Assembly (NCBI GenBank): GCA_028280485.1
Contig: JANQLS010000137.1
Coordinates: forward strand, 1 to 36,148
Reading direction: 5' to 3'
Length of the DNA stretch: 36,148 bases
Source: Planctomycetota bacterium
GTDB lineage: Bacteria; Planctomycetota; UBA8108; JACQVS01
Shown here: positions 18,001-24,057 of the stretch, one piece after another
Layout of the letters: every line of letters begins with the position of its first letter
Numbering within the stretch: the first letter of the stretch is position 1
Notes under the pieces: generated by a model
The model's input: the letters and a program-made list of their open reading frames with translations, nothing else
The model's database searches: none
What the model was told of the DNA's origin: nothing
Position numbers and translations under genes: made by a program

Positions 18001-18571
18001 TGAAGCACACTTTGAAAAGGCGTTCCGTCATATCGAAGGTTATCGCTATTTCCTCGCTGATTTTCAGTCCGAAGTGTCTTCTGATATTCAATCGAATGTT
18101 CAATTGGGCTTAGAGCTCGGCCTAGAAAGTTATGGTTTAGACGTCACCAGTCCCAATCGGCTAATCGCAAGTTTTTTAGCGATTGAGAATACGTATCTCT
18201 CGACGTTTCAACTGCTCGGTGGTCTCGGTTTGATCCTGGGGACTTTAGGTTTAGGGATCGTTCTTATTCGGGGAGTTTTAGAGCGTCAGGGTGAATTCGG
18301 TTTGATGGCTGCGGTAGGATTTTCTAAGAAGCGCCTCAGTTGGCTGGTGATCTATGAGAATTTGTTTTTGCTGGTGAGCGGTTTAGCTATCGGTTCTATT
18401 TCGGCGTTGATTGCCATTGCTCCCAAGATCTTTGATCCGGCTTCGAATATCCCGTGGGGGAACATTGTGATTCTTTTAATTGTCGTATTTGTCGTTGGGC
18501 TTCTTTCGGGTTTATTCGCAGTAGGAGTTTTAAGACGACTTTCGGTCGTAGGGTCGTTGAGGCAGGAGTAG
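15038..18571 (+). CDS. Large FtsX-type ABC transporter permease (YbbP/LolCE-like, duplicated)
   Basis: 1177 aa from the ATG at 15038, which follows the purine-rich GAAGAGAAGAG; an in-frame TTG at 15017 lies inside the ATPase gene and is less likely. One membrane helix near the N-terminus (about residues 20-40) is followed by a very long extracytoplasmic part. A first FtsX core of helices sits at about 560-700, further helices at about 725-755 and 785-805, a second extracytoplasmic part, and a second FtsX core at about 1055-1170. Two FtsX units in one chain match YbbP-like permeases, but this one is considerably larger (YbbP is about 800 aa). It should form a complex with the adjacent ATPase. 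The cargo is unknown; lipids or hydrophobic acyl compounds would suit the coupled thioesterase. Confidence 0.88.
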   Translation: MKQLNTQQLIKRSLKHHWRLHIAVGFGVAVALSILTGSLIVGDSVKATLKTIANDKIGNFEYVIAGERFFTRDIASTLWNSEQYPEGFQEPIACLMVDGSVAVENEGQKGALAGEVTVVGTDSTFFSRGFPDYDFGSMEIASNKAWINQSLADELGVSKGGSLYLELRSIEDAPLKSFLGNDPEGGASVRLEVERIIENRGPGLFSLKLDQSSPRLVYLNRELLAEKIEQKERANVLLVPTTLGTIHSSSLGKLEEVFSQSLKLVDYGLTLRKLEDFHFLSLESRRMVLEPEVQKVVEAYADKESYKREGALTHLAKLISIKKKESEAPPIRSPRNRRQGIPYSMVTALKIGGETEFSPFKVDLSSRIEDEDKRPLQDDEILINTWAAEDLKIQFDPKAPIEIEVEYFIPESQGKVETGKATFKLAGIVNMEGMGANSFFTPEYPGLTSKEVQSLKDWDPPFEFENSLIKKQDETYWEKYRGTPKAFITSEVGKKLFQGSHGEFTTLHLDPPAGISLDQAQTNLETHLVSNLELRNELGFSWKNLREEGQKFANASTDFGMLFISFSFFLIIAASILIALLFTLQMERRSKEAGLLLALGQPVSMVRKFFVREGLVVAFLGGIIGILGAWIYGKFLIIALSTWWWEAVRVPYFVFSMNPVSVAIGFVSTLLIVWVAIFLASKSFKRLTVRGLLAGVTQPSRAVEKVTAKKSQWLFWISTVSAIALAFLGGQGQVGMFFGVGALALIAGLSQLSIQLRRERLQKTKWSQPTLFKIGRTNSARTPTRSLLTAGIVASAAFVLVSVAAHQHDANEDPLKLESGNGGFPILATSVSPLPGSFGDPKVREGLEIDDFFLDLPDGSQKEIDWSGLQAYPFRLKPGDNTSCLNLYTPQNPRVLGASQSFIDRGGFTFKGVLSETEEEKQQPWTLLNKTLPDGVIPAIGDWNSTTWILKKGLGDTIEVDDGKGGKVKLQLVATLAGSLFQSELIISEAHFEKAFRHIEGYRYFLADFQSEVSSDIQSNVQLGLELGLESYGLDVTSPNRLIASFLAIENTYLSTFQLLGGLGLILGTLGLGIVLIRGVLERQGEFGLMAAVGFSKKRLSWLVIYENLFLLVSGLAIGSISALIAIAPKIFDPASNIPWGNIVILLIVVFVVGLLSGLFAVGVLRRLSVVGSLRQE

Positions 18572-18586
18572 CATTTAATAAATATC

Positions 18587-18657
18587 TATCCCTCGCTAAA
18601 GCTTCGGGCTTGGAAGGCGATCTGCACATTCCAAGCCCGAAGCTTTAGCGAGGGATA
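18587..18657. repeat. REP-like perfect inverted repeat (29-bp arms)
   Basis: Arm 18587-18615 (TATCCCTCGCTAAAGCTTCG...) and arm 18629-18657 are perfect reverse complements with a 13-nt spacer. The ATCCC ends face outward. It lies just after the permease stop and ahead of a separate terminator. The arms are nearly identical to those at 29787-29924, 11 kb away. Confidence 0.95.
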
Positions 18658-18732
18658 ATTGAAATGCCAGCTAAACATTGAAGGGTTCCAGCAACGCTTT
18701 TAGTGGAATGCACTATAAATTGATAAGGCACT

Positions 18733-18770
18733 AAAAAAAAGGCGACGCCCAGCGGGCGTCGCCTTTTTTT
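18733..18770. terminator. Bidirectional rho-independent terminator
   Basis: GGCGACGCCC (18741-18750) pairs perfectly with GGGCGTCGCC (18754-18763) around a 3-nt loop. A run of A precedes it and seven T follow, so it works on both strands. It serves the permease operon (plus) and the dockerin-like gene (minus), which converge here. Confidence 0.95.
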
Positions 18771-18775
18771 GTTTT

Positions 18776-19714
18776 TCAAAAGATCGGGAAAAAAATCGGT
18801 GGCCGATCATCCCCACCCTCAACATCACAAAGATCTTGAGGGTACTCGCACGGAGCTAAATCGTCATCCGTAGGATCGGGTCCACAGATTCGGATGCCCG
18901 GTGGAGCGGGATCCCTTCCACCCAAAAACAAGGTGGTCAGAATATAAATCTGATCACTGATGTCGACTTTCCCATCATCGTTCGTGTCCGCTGCATCGAG
19001 GCAGAGAATTTTAACCCCTCCGATAAAAAGATAAGTCAATCCTGTTATGGGATCGGATATGTCACCCGTTCCATCGCTGTTGACATCTCCCCGTCGAAAG
19101 AGAACTTCATCGATTTCCGTTCGAAGCCCTCCCGAAGTGAGTTTTAAAGGAGTGTCTTCTGAACTCTGATAAAAATCAACTCCGTCGATGACCAAGCTAT
19201 TGATCAATGGGACATTGGAATCAAAGCCGATTTCGTTATCAAGGAACTGAACTCTGAAGGGTAATGAAGCGTCACCGGCGAATTGAAAATTGAGTTCTGC
19301 GATCGGTTGCGGTTCACCATCGGGAGTCGAAGGAATCGATTTCTCGATGTCATCGGGAATAAGATCCATGATGACCATCAGAGCAGCCAAGCCTGAATCC
19401 CGGGTACTGAATCCGGGATGCGATTCCGTTCCTGTAGCGAGGTAGAAATCAGGAGTGACCTTTTCACTCCATTCACCGGACACCTCAAAACTCATGAGGC
19501 TCGCCTTGTCGGGGTTGTATTCCACCGCAAGGATGAAGCCCGAAATTTCTCCAGCTCGACTGGACGCTGAGATTGTCAATGAACTCGAAGCATCGATCCC
19601 ATCGACAATCTTAGTTTCGATGATCAATGACTCGTCGGCATTCAGAGAGCAAGCGATGAGCAGAGTCCCCACGGCTACTAAACTACCCAAGAGATTTAAA
19701 ATAGGATTCCTCAT
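18776..19714 (-). CDS. Exported protein with cohesin-like and dockerin-like domains
   Basis: 312 aa from the ATG at 19714, which has AGGAGA seven bases upstream; an upstream in-frame ATG (19732) overlaps that site. The signal peptide ends LLIAC (Cys22), a good lipobox, so it may be a lipoprotein; cleavage after LNA is the alternative. Residues about 28-195 form a beta-rich cohesin-like domain. The C-terminus carries two calcium loops, DVNSDGTGDISD (210-221) and DTNDDGKVDISD (243-254), each followed by a LFxGG motif, then a Cys- and Pro-rich tail. This tail is widespread in planctomycete exported proteins and is likely a surface-sorting or attachment module; that function is inference. The next gene upstream has the same architecture. 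Confidence 0.82.
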   Translation of the reverse strand: MRNPILNLLGSLVAVGTLLIACSLNADESLIIETKIVDGIDASSSLTISASSRAGEISGFILAVEYNPDKASLMSFEVSGEWSEKVTPDFYLATGTESHPGFSTRDSGLAALMVIMDLIPDDIEKSIPSTPDGEPQPIAELNFQFAGDASLPFRVQFLDNEIGFDSNVPLINSLVIDGVDFYQSSEDTPLKLTSGGLRTEIDEVLFRRGDVNSDGTGDISDPITGLTYLFIGGVKILCLDAADTNDDGKVDISDQIYILTTLFLGGRDPAPPGIRICGPDPTDDDLAPCEYPQDLCDVEGGDDRPPIFFPIF

Positions 19715-19830
19715 CGGAATTCTCCTGATCATGTTAGTGTTGACCTTTGAGTCCCCAATGATTTCCCTTCAATAAAATCATGGATGCCCCAGGCTTAAAA
19801 GATCTCCCCACCGAGCCCAAGAAGGGGCTC

Positions 19831-19846
19831 AAAAATCCGGATTTTT
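19831..19846. repeat. Perfect 16-bp palindrome AAAAATCCGGATTTTT
   Basis: A perfect dyad without loop, next to a GAGCCC/GGGCTC hairpin (19813-19830). Both lie between the two dockerin-like genes on the minus strand. Together they may stop the upstream transcript or serve as a binding site for the downstream gene. No standard terminator geometry is present. Confidence 0.4.
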
Positions 19847-19890
19847 ATGGGCCCGGCAGGAAGAATTTCAACAGATAGAGAATGCCAATG

Positions 19891-20769
19891 TTAAGGACAT
19901 ATGTGGTTCGCACAGGTCAATGTTTGACCTGGAGGGGGAGGTCCACATAAGGCGAAAGGTGATGGAGGCGGTGGTCCGATGCCGACCATCCAATTGAACA
20001 GATACGTTGCATCCGTGATGTTGATCGTATCGTCAAAGTTCGAATCACAGGCAGCATCACATTGAGGAGCTGGACCTCCTGTGAAGAGGAAGTGGAGAAT
20101 GTAAAGAGGGTCGCCGATAAGGCCGAGGATCAACCCATTGTTATTACAATCTCCACGAATGAAGTTCCCAGCACAGGTGAGTGCGGTGATGTTTTGAGGC
20201 GATAAGCCGAGTAGAGGAGAAACGACGTCACAACCCGTTGAACCCTCTACTAAGTGGTTCAAAGGAATGAATCCTCCGATGAGAGGGGTGGTTCCTGAGA
20301 AGTCGACACTCCAGACCGTGGGAGCCGAAACGGGGCTAACCTGTACGATGGCGCGAGCCAAAGTAATCGGACCAGGAATGGAGGATCCCGTTACATCTCC
20401 ACCGATAGCAGCGAATTCATTTCCATTGATGGTTGAACTGAAGAAACCCGTTGGAGGGGAGTAAGCTACCGGATTAACCGAAAGGATGGTGATGGGCACA
20501 TTCGCGTTGATGGCTACATTTAATCCGAAGCCTGAAAGTTGAAGGCCACCGGGAGAAGCATCCGCGATGACATCGATGGTGAAGGTATTTCCGGGGCATG
20601 TCGACACCGGATTGGGGCTCACTTTAAACCCCATTTTATATGTTCCCGCAGGAGGAGCACATTGACTGAAAAGGGATGCCGGAAGAAATGCGAGTGCAAA
20701 TCCGACAGTTATAAATGCGAAGATTGAGATTTTATTAAGCAATTTTCGTTGGGAACGAAGCGCGTGCAT
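19891..20769 (-). CDS. Exported cohesin-like/dockerin-like protein
   Basis: 292 aa. A signal peptide with a positively charged start and hydrophobic core (about residues 14-32) should be cut near LFSQ. Residues about 45-195 are a beta-rich cohesin-like domain (KVSPNPVSTCPGNTFTIDV is typical of its first strands). The C-terminal dockerin-like tail is partly degenerate. The first loop, GDCNNNGLILGLIGD, is longer than the canonical 12 residues and lacks several acidic ligands; the second, DSNFDDTINITD, is nearly intact. A strong GAGGAG ribosome site lies six bases before the ATG. The gene is tandem with 18776-19714, and the two are distant paralogues in domain layout rather than close copies. 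Confidence 0.82.
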   Translation of the reverse strand: MHALRSQRKLLNKISIFAFITVGFALAFLPASLFSQCAPPAGTYKMGFKVSPNPVSTCPGNTFTIDVIADASPGGLQLSGFGLNVAINANVPITILSVNPVAYSPPTGFFSSTINGNEFAAIGGDVTGSSIPGPITLARAIVQVSPVSAPTVWSVDFSGTTPLIGGFIPLNHLVEGSTGCDVVSPLLGLSPQNITALTCAGNFIRGDCNNNGLILGLIGDPLYILHFLFTGGPAPQCDAACDSNFDDTINITDATYLFNWMVGIGPPPPSPFALCGPPPPGQTLTCANHICP

Positions 20770-20957
20770 AAAAAACTCCTCTGTTTCTTCGCCAAGCCCA
20801 TAAAACGATACGGAGTACTGAGTCTCCTCATTTCATCGACTTGACAAACCTACCCGAAAACTTGAGGACGAACGATGGCGATCAGAAACAAACCCATTCT
20901 TTTCGAACCATCGCCAGCTCTCGATAAAAGAACGATATGTGTTTTACTTAACTCTCA

Positions 20958-21107
20958 GCTTCGAACACGCTGAACGAGGACACGTGATTCGAAGCACAAT
21001 GTCGACCTTCATGGCTTGCGCAGGCCATTAAAGAAGACTGGTTGAGTTAAGAAAAACGATAGCCGAGTTGGAATCAGCTCGGCCGTAAAGGGAGGCTATT
21101 TAGCCTC
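20958..21107. repeat. Hairpin array C
   Basis: The roughly 650-bp gap 20770-21416 contains no gene I can support. It holds GCTTCGAA/TTCGAAGC (20958-20965/20988-20995) with CGCTGAACGA inside its loop, ATGGC/GCCAT (21011-21028), GCCGAG/CTCGGC (21062-21083) and GAGGCTA/TAGCCTC (21092-21107). The third resembles the fourth hairpin of array A (GCCGAGTTGG), and the CGCTGAACGA string also occurs there. A further motif, AGCGGAGTTCGAAGAG at about 21314-21329, is the same family on the other strand. Confidence 0.55.
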
Positions 21108-21416
21108 TCTTAAGAGGTTGAAACGATGCCCGAAGGGAATCGATCCAACATAAGAAGCACTGCGGGGGGATCCGACCCTGAAGAAGTAATTTCAAACAAA
21201 AACCCTAACGTGTGAGCTATCTCACCCAGCTCCACTATGAGGGACTTTATAAAAAGCTTCTAAGTTGAATCGAGGTAGCAGAAGCTCTTTAAATTTCTTA
21301 CCCATCCCTCACCATGGAGGCTAAGCGGAGTTCGAAGAGTTCTCAAAGATAATTAATTTTAGAAAATAATTTCTAGGGTTTGATTGTGCGGAAATATAGC
21401 ACTTATGGCATTTGTT

Positions 21417-21962
21417 TTATAAAGCCGGCGGGGTATTTGAAGTTCGTTTTCGAAGCATGACGAAACCGAGGAAGAGTAATGTAAATCCAATTCCTCCGAT
21501 GATGCGAGCTCTTAAGCCCTCAAAGAAGATCAAGCCGCTAAAGAAGATGAAAGTGATGTAAATGTGTAGGATGCAAGTGAGAAACTTGGGTCGTTTGAAG
21601 GAGAGCTTAGGTTCGAGAAACAGCCACAGTGCATCTAAAATCCAGAGGCCTAAAAAGGTATAACTGAAATAAACTCCCTCACCGAAGGCGGTGCCCAGAA
21701 TTTCCTCCGTACTTTTTGCCGTGCTCTGATAAGCCGACTCATGACTCCAATTGTGATAAAAGTGAAACGCACTCAAAACATGAATCAGAAAAGCGAGCGC
21801 GCCTAAGCCCCACGTCCAACGATAAAGGTGGGCCTTTCTCAACGGATCTTTAAATGAACAAAGTTGAATGAAGTACGCCGAGAAGTAGAGCAACACCGCG
21901 ATATAAATCGTCCATGCGGTGAATTGAACTCCGAAGGTGGAAAGGGCGAGTGGAATCATCAA
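21417..21962 (-). CDS. Conserved membrane protein, about five transmembrane helices
   Basis: 181 aa with hydrophobic segments at about residues 10-32, 50-68, 98-118, 128-148 and 154-170. Between helices two and three lies a loop, HFYHNWSHESAYQSTAKST, followed by EGVYFSYTFLGLWILDALW. From memory, planctomycete proteins of unknown function share this His/Trp/Ser-His loop and Y-x-x-Y-x-F/W pattern, but I cannot name a family. The clustered histidines (FHFYHNWSH) could bind metal or heme, which is speculation. The start has two adjacent ATG codons and no clear ribosome site. The C-terminus RKRTSNTPPAL is cytoplasmic by the positive-inside rule. Confidence 0.7.
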   Translation of the reverse strand: MMIPLALSTFGVQFTAWTIYIAVLLYFSAYFIQLCSFKDPLRKAHLYRWTWGLGALAFLIHVLSAFHFYHNWSHESAYQSTAKSTEEILGTAFGEGVYFSYTFLGLWILDALWLFLEPKLSFKRPKFLTCILHIYITFIFFSGLIFFEGLRARIIGGIGFTLLFLGFVMLRKRTSNTPPAL

Positions 21963-22042
21963 ATGTGGTGGGTGAATTGTTTTTAACTCAACTCTTCAGT
22001 CGGAGATGGAGCTGTGATCTCAAATCGATCCCATCATGAAAC

Positions 22043-22086
22043 AAAAAAAGCCTGAGGACAAGTACGGTTTGTTCTCAGGCTTTTTT
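22043..22086. terminator. Terminator downstream of tRNA-Thr (bidirectional)
   Basis: AGCCTGAG (22049-22056) pairs with CTCAGGCT (22074-22081), extended by ACAA/TTGT after one mismatch, with A-run and T-run on either side. On the minus strand it lies about 30 nt past the tRNA 3' end. Confidence 0.9.
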
Positions 22087-22113
22087 ATCGGTGGATTCGT
22101 GAGAATTAAAATG

Positions 22114-22185
22114 AGCCACCTATGGGAATCGAACCCATAACCTCAGCTTTACGAAAGCTGTGCTCTACCGTTGAGCTAAGGTGGC
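22114..22185 (-). tRNA. tRNA-Thr (anticodon CGT)
   Basis: The minus strand folds into a complete 72-nt cloverleaf: acceptor GCCACCT/AGGTGGC, D-arm GCTC...GAGC, anticodon stem CAGCT/AGCTG with loop TTCGTAA (anticodon CGT, reads ACG), variable loop AGGTT and T-arm ATGGG-TTCGATT-CCCAT. The discriminator is T and no CCA is encoded, so CCA must be added after transcription. A promoter and a terminator flank it, so it is a single-gene unit. Confidence 0.95.
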
Positions 22186-22212
22186 TTAAATTCAGTTCAA
22201 TTCAAGCAGAGT

Positions 22213-22240
22213 ATTCTAATCTTTCCCCCCGATCTGTCAA
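22213..22240 (-). promoter_or_regulatory. Sigma-70-type promoter of tRNA-Thr
   Basis: On the minus strand TTGACA (22240-22235), a 16-nt spacer and TAGAAT (22218-22213; five of six to TATAAT). The start would be about 20 nt upstream of the mature tRNA 5' end. Confidence 0.8.
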
Positions 22241-22308
22241 CGGGGGAGAAGGGGGCTGAAATGACTGATTTTGGCGGTCCGGGGTTTCAAAATATTAGGG
22301 TAACCCAT

Positions 22309-22547
22309 CCCGTCGCTCACGCTCCGGGCTAGTTAACGGGTAGAGCTGAGTTGGACCTGAAATTTCCCGTCGCTCACGCTCCGGGCTAATTAACGGGTTG
22401 AGCTAAGTTGGATCTGAACTTTCCCCTCGTTAGCGCTTCGGGTTAGTTAAATGAGCTGAGCTAAAAATGAGTATAAAAACCCCTCCGCTGAGGAATGCGA
22501 AGAATTGGAAAAATCACTTAGTAAGCCCGGAGCGTAAGCGACGGGAT
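22309..22547. repeat. REP-like tandem array, 57-bp period, with one inverted copy
   Basis: Three direct copies start at 22309, 22366 and 22423, exactly 57 bp apart. The first two begin CCCGTCGCTCACGCTCCGGG and stay nearly identical through the whole unit; the third is more diverged (CCCCTCGTTAGCGCTTCGGG). A fourth, inverted copy lies at 22523-22547 (AAGCCCGGAGCGTAAGCGAC...). The core belongs to the same family as the inverted pairs elsewhere in the window. No gene is supported in 22241-22671. Confidence 0.88.
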
Positions 22548-22567
22548 CTAGGGGGAAAGGAAAATTC

Positions 22568-22647
22568 CCTGATTGTTCAGCGCCCCAAAAAAAACGCCCG
22601 AGAACCAAAGGCTCTCGGGCGTTTTTTCGTCCGGGTGAACAATCAGG
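22568..22647. terminator. Terminator of xerC enclosed in a 12-bp inverted repeat
   Basis: ACGCCCGAGA (22594-22603) and TCTCGGGCGT (22613-22622) form a perfect 10-bp stem with A-run before and T-run after, active on both strands; on the minus strand it follows the recombinase gene. Outside it, CCTGATTGTTCA (22568-22579) and TGAACAATCAGG (22636-22647) are perfect inverted repeats, so a second, enclosing stem can form. Confidence 0.9.
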
Positions 22648-22671
22648 CCTGGGCACTCCAGGGATCAAAGA

Positions 22672-23727
22672 TCAGTACTGAGGGTGCTGGTAGGGCTGAT
22701 GTTGTTGATGAGGTTGCTGGGGCTGTTGAGCGGGAGCAGGTTGCTGCATGGGCTGTTGAGCCGCTTGTTGCTGCTGAGCCTGCGGGTGAGCTTCCTCATA
22801 GGACTGTTTCATGTTGCTGGTCGTGACATGAGTGTAAATTTGAGTCGTCGACAAGTGCTTGTGTCCGAGGAGTTCTTGAACGATTCTCAAGTTCGCACCT
22901 TGGTTAAGCAGGTGAGTCGCAAAGCTGTGTCGAAGGGTGTGAGGTGAAGTACGCTCATCCAGGCCTGCGATGCGAATGTACTTGTCTAAGATCTTACGGA
23001 TACTTCTTGAAGAGAGACGATCGCCGAATCGATTGAGGAATAGGGCGTCTGAATCTTCAGTATTGATACGTTGGATCTTGCTTCTCATTTCGATGTACTT
23101 GCCGACCTTTTCAGTGGCGTTTTCACCGATAGGAACGATTCTTTCGCGACGACCTTTTCCGCGAGCTTTGATGATGCCGCCTTGAAGATCGATATCAGAA
23201 ACGTTCAATGCCGTCAACTCACTGACCCTTAAACCGGTCGAGTAGAGGGTTTCCAAGATCGCACGGTCGCGAGTCGATTGGAAAGTGAAGCCTTGAGGGG
23301 CATTCAACAGTTTGACGACTTCATCGATACCTAAGAAACGAGGCAATCGTTTTTCGACTTTGGGAGTCTCGATATCGGTGAGAGGATTTTGTGAAACGTA
23401 TCCTTTTTTCATCAGGAACTTGTAGAAGCTTCTGATGGTCGCGAGCTTACGAACGATCGTCGTCTTTTGATAGTTCTTCTCGCGGAGGTTCGCTAAGAAT
23501 TCACGAATTTCAAGAGAAGTGAACTCTGCGGGATTATCCTTTTGAGCTTCTTGTTTCTTGAAGAAACGCATGAATTGGAAGAGGTCTTTTTCGTACGCAC
23601 GAATGGTCTCGGGGGACATATTGCGTTCGTAACGAAGGTAGTTGACAAATTCTTTTTCGAAATCCACGGTGGGTTTCTGTTCGTTGATACCGGAGTTGAT
23701 TCCGGTGTTGACTTCAGTGTTCTCCAT
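22672..23727 (-). CDS. Tyrosine recombinase XerC/XerD-like with Gln/Pro-rich tail
   Basis: 351 aa from the ATG at 23727 (GGGGA just upstream); an in-frame TTG at 23751 would add eight residues. The N-terminal SAM-like core-binding domain (about residues 22-110) precedes the catalytic domain. The full active set is present: Arg167 (STGLRVSE), Lys191 (ARGKGRRE), His263 and Arg266 (SPHTLRHSF), His289 (LLGHKHLST) and Tyr298 (TQIYTHV). Xer recombinases resolve chromosome dimers at dif; with this intact catalytic set and typical Xer spacing, that housekeeping role is likely. The last 38 or so residues are an unusual tail of Gln, Pro, Ala and His. The gene is last in a minus-strand run behind a 63-aa protein and two lipoproteins. 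I cannot separate XerC from XerD. Confidence 0.9.
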   Translation of the reverse strand: MENTEVNTGINSGINEQKPTVDFEKEFVNYLRYERNMSPETIRAYEKDLFQFMRFFKKQEAQKDNPAEFTSLEIREFLANLREKNYQKTTIVRKLATIRSFYKFLMKKGYVSQNPLTDIETPKVEKRLPRFLGIDEVVKLLNAPQGFTFQSTRDRAILETLYSTGLRVSELTALNVSDIDLQGGIIKARGKGRRERIVPIGENATEKVGKYIEMRSKIQRINTEDSDALFLNRFGDRLSSRSIRKILDKYIRIAGLDERTSPHTLRHSFATHLLNQGANLRIVQELLGHKHLSTTQIYTHVTTSNMKQSYEEAHPQAQQQQAAQQPMQQPAPAQQPQQPHQQHQPYQHPQY

Positions 23728-23795
23728 CTGTTCCCCAGCCTTCTTTTCCAAGGGGGTTTTGGAATAGCCACGATTATGAGTCTCAGAACGTCGAT

Positions 23796-23987
23796 TTAAA
23801 TCGCGCGTAAACGACTCGGGACTATTCCCTCAATCACTTCAAAAACATCTTCCCGGTTTAAACTTCCTTCGGTCTTATTCGAATTTTCGAACAAGGTATC
23901 GAAGAGAGTGGCCGGATTGTTTTCGTCAAATAAGAAACAGAATTCTGCTTCGTCTTTGACTACAAAAAGAGTCGATACTTGGTTCAA
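23796..23987 (-). CDS. Small hypothetical protein, 63 aa
   Basis: This short acidic protein is not recognised. It has no membrane segment; the middle (DENNPATLFDTLFEN) and the end (REDVFEVIEGIVPSRLRAI) look like two amphipathic helices. The start is TTG, supported by a strong GGGAGG ribosome site five bases upstream. It lies 68 nt before xerC on the same strand, and 70 nt after a lipoprotein gene, from which a 9-bp-stem hairpin (24005-24038) separates it. That hairpin and the good ribosome site suggest a separately tuned gene. It could be a regulator or partner of the recombinase; this is only position-based. Confidence 0.55.
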   Translation of the reverse strand: MNQVSTLFVVKDEAEFCFLFDENNPATLFDTLFENSNKTEGSLNREDVFEVIEGIVPSRLRAI

Positions 23988-24004
23988 ACAACCCTCCCTT
24001 CACT

Positions 24005-24038
24005 CACGTCAGGCGGACGAGGTCCCGGCCCTGACGTG
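24005..24038. repeat. Intergenic hairpin, 9-bp stem
   Basis: CACGTCAGG (24005-24013) and CCTGACGTG (24030-24038) are perfect reverse complements between the lipoprotein gene and the 63-aa gene. No T-run follows on the minus strand, so it is more likely a message-processing or stabilising stem than a terminator. Confidence 0.6.
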
Positions 24039-24057
24039 CCGATTTGTTCTTTAAACT

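Noticed and set aside
22568..22647. Chromosomal dif site next to xerC
   Set aside because: The repeat arms do not match dif arms and the centre is a plain terminator.
22467..22826. 119-codon plus-strand open frame over the REP array, terminator and 3' end of xerC
   Set aside because: It crosses a strong terminator and is antisense to the Gln-rich xerC tail; the repeats explain its openness.
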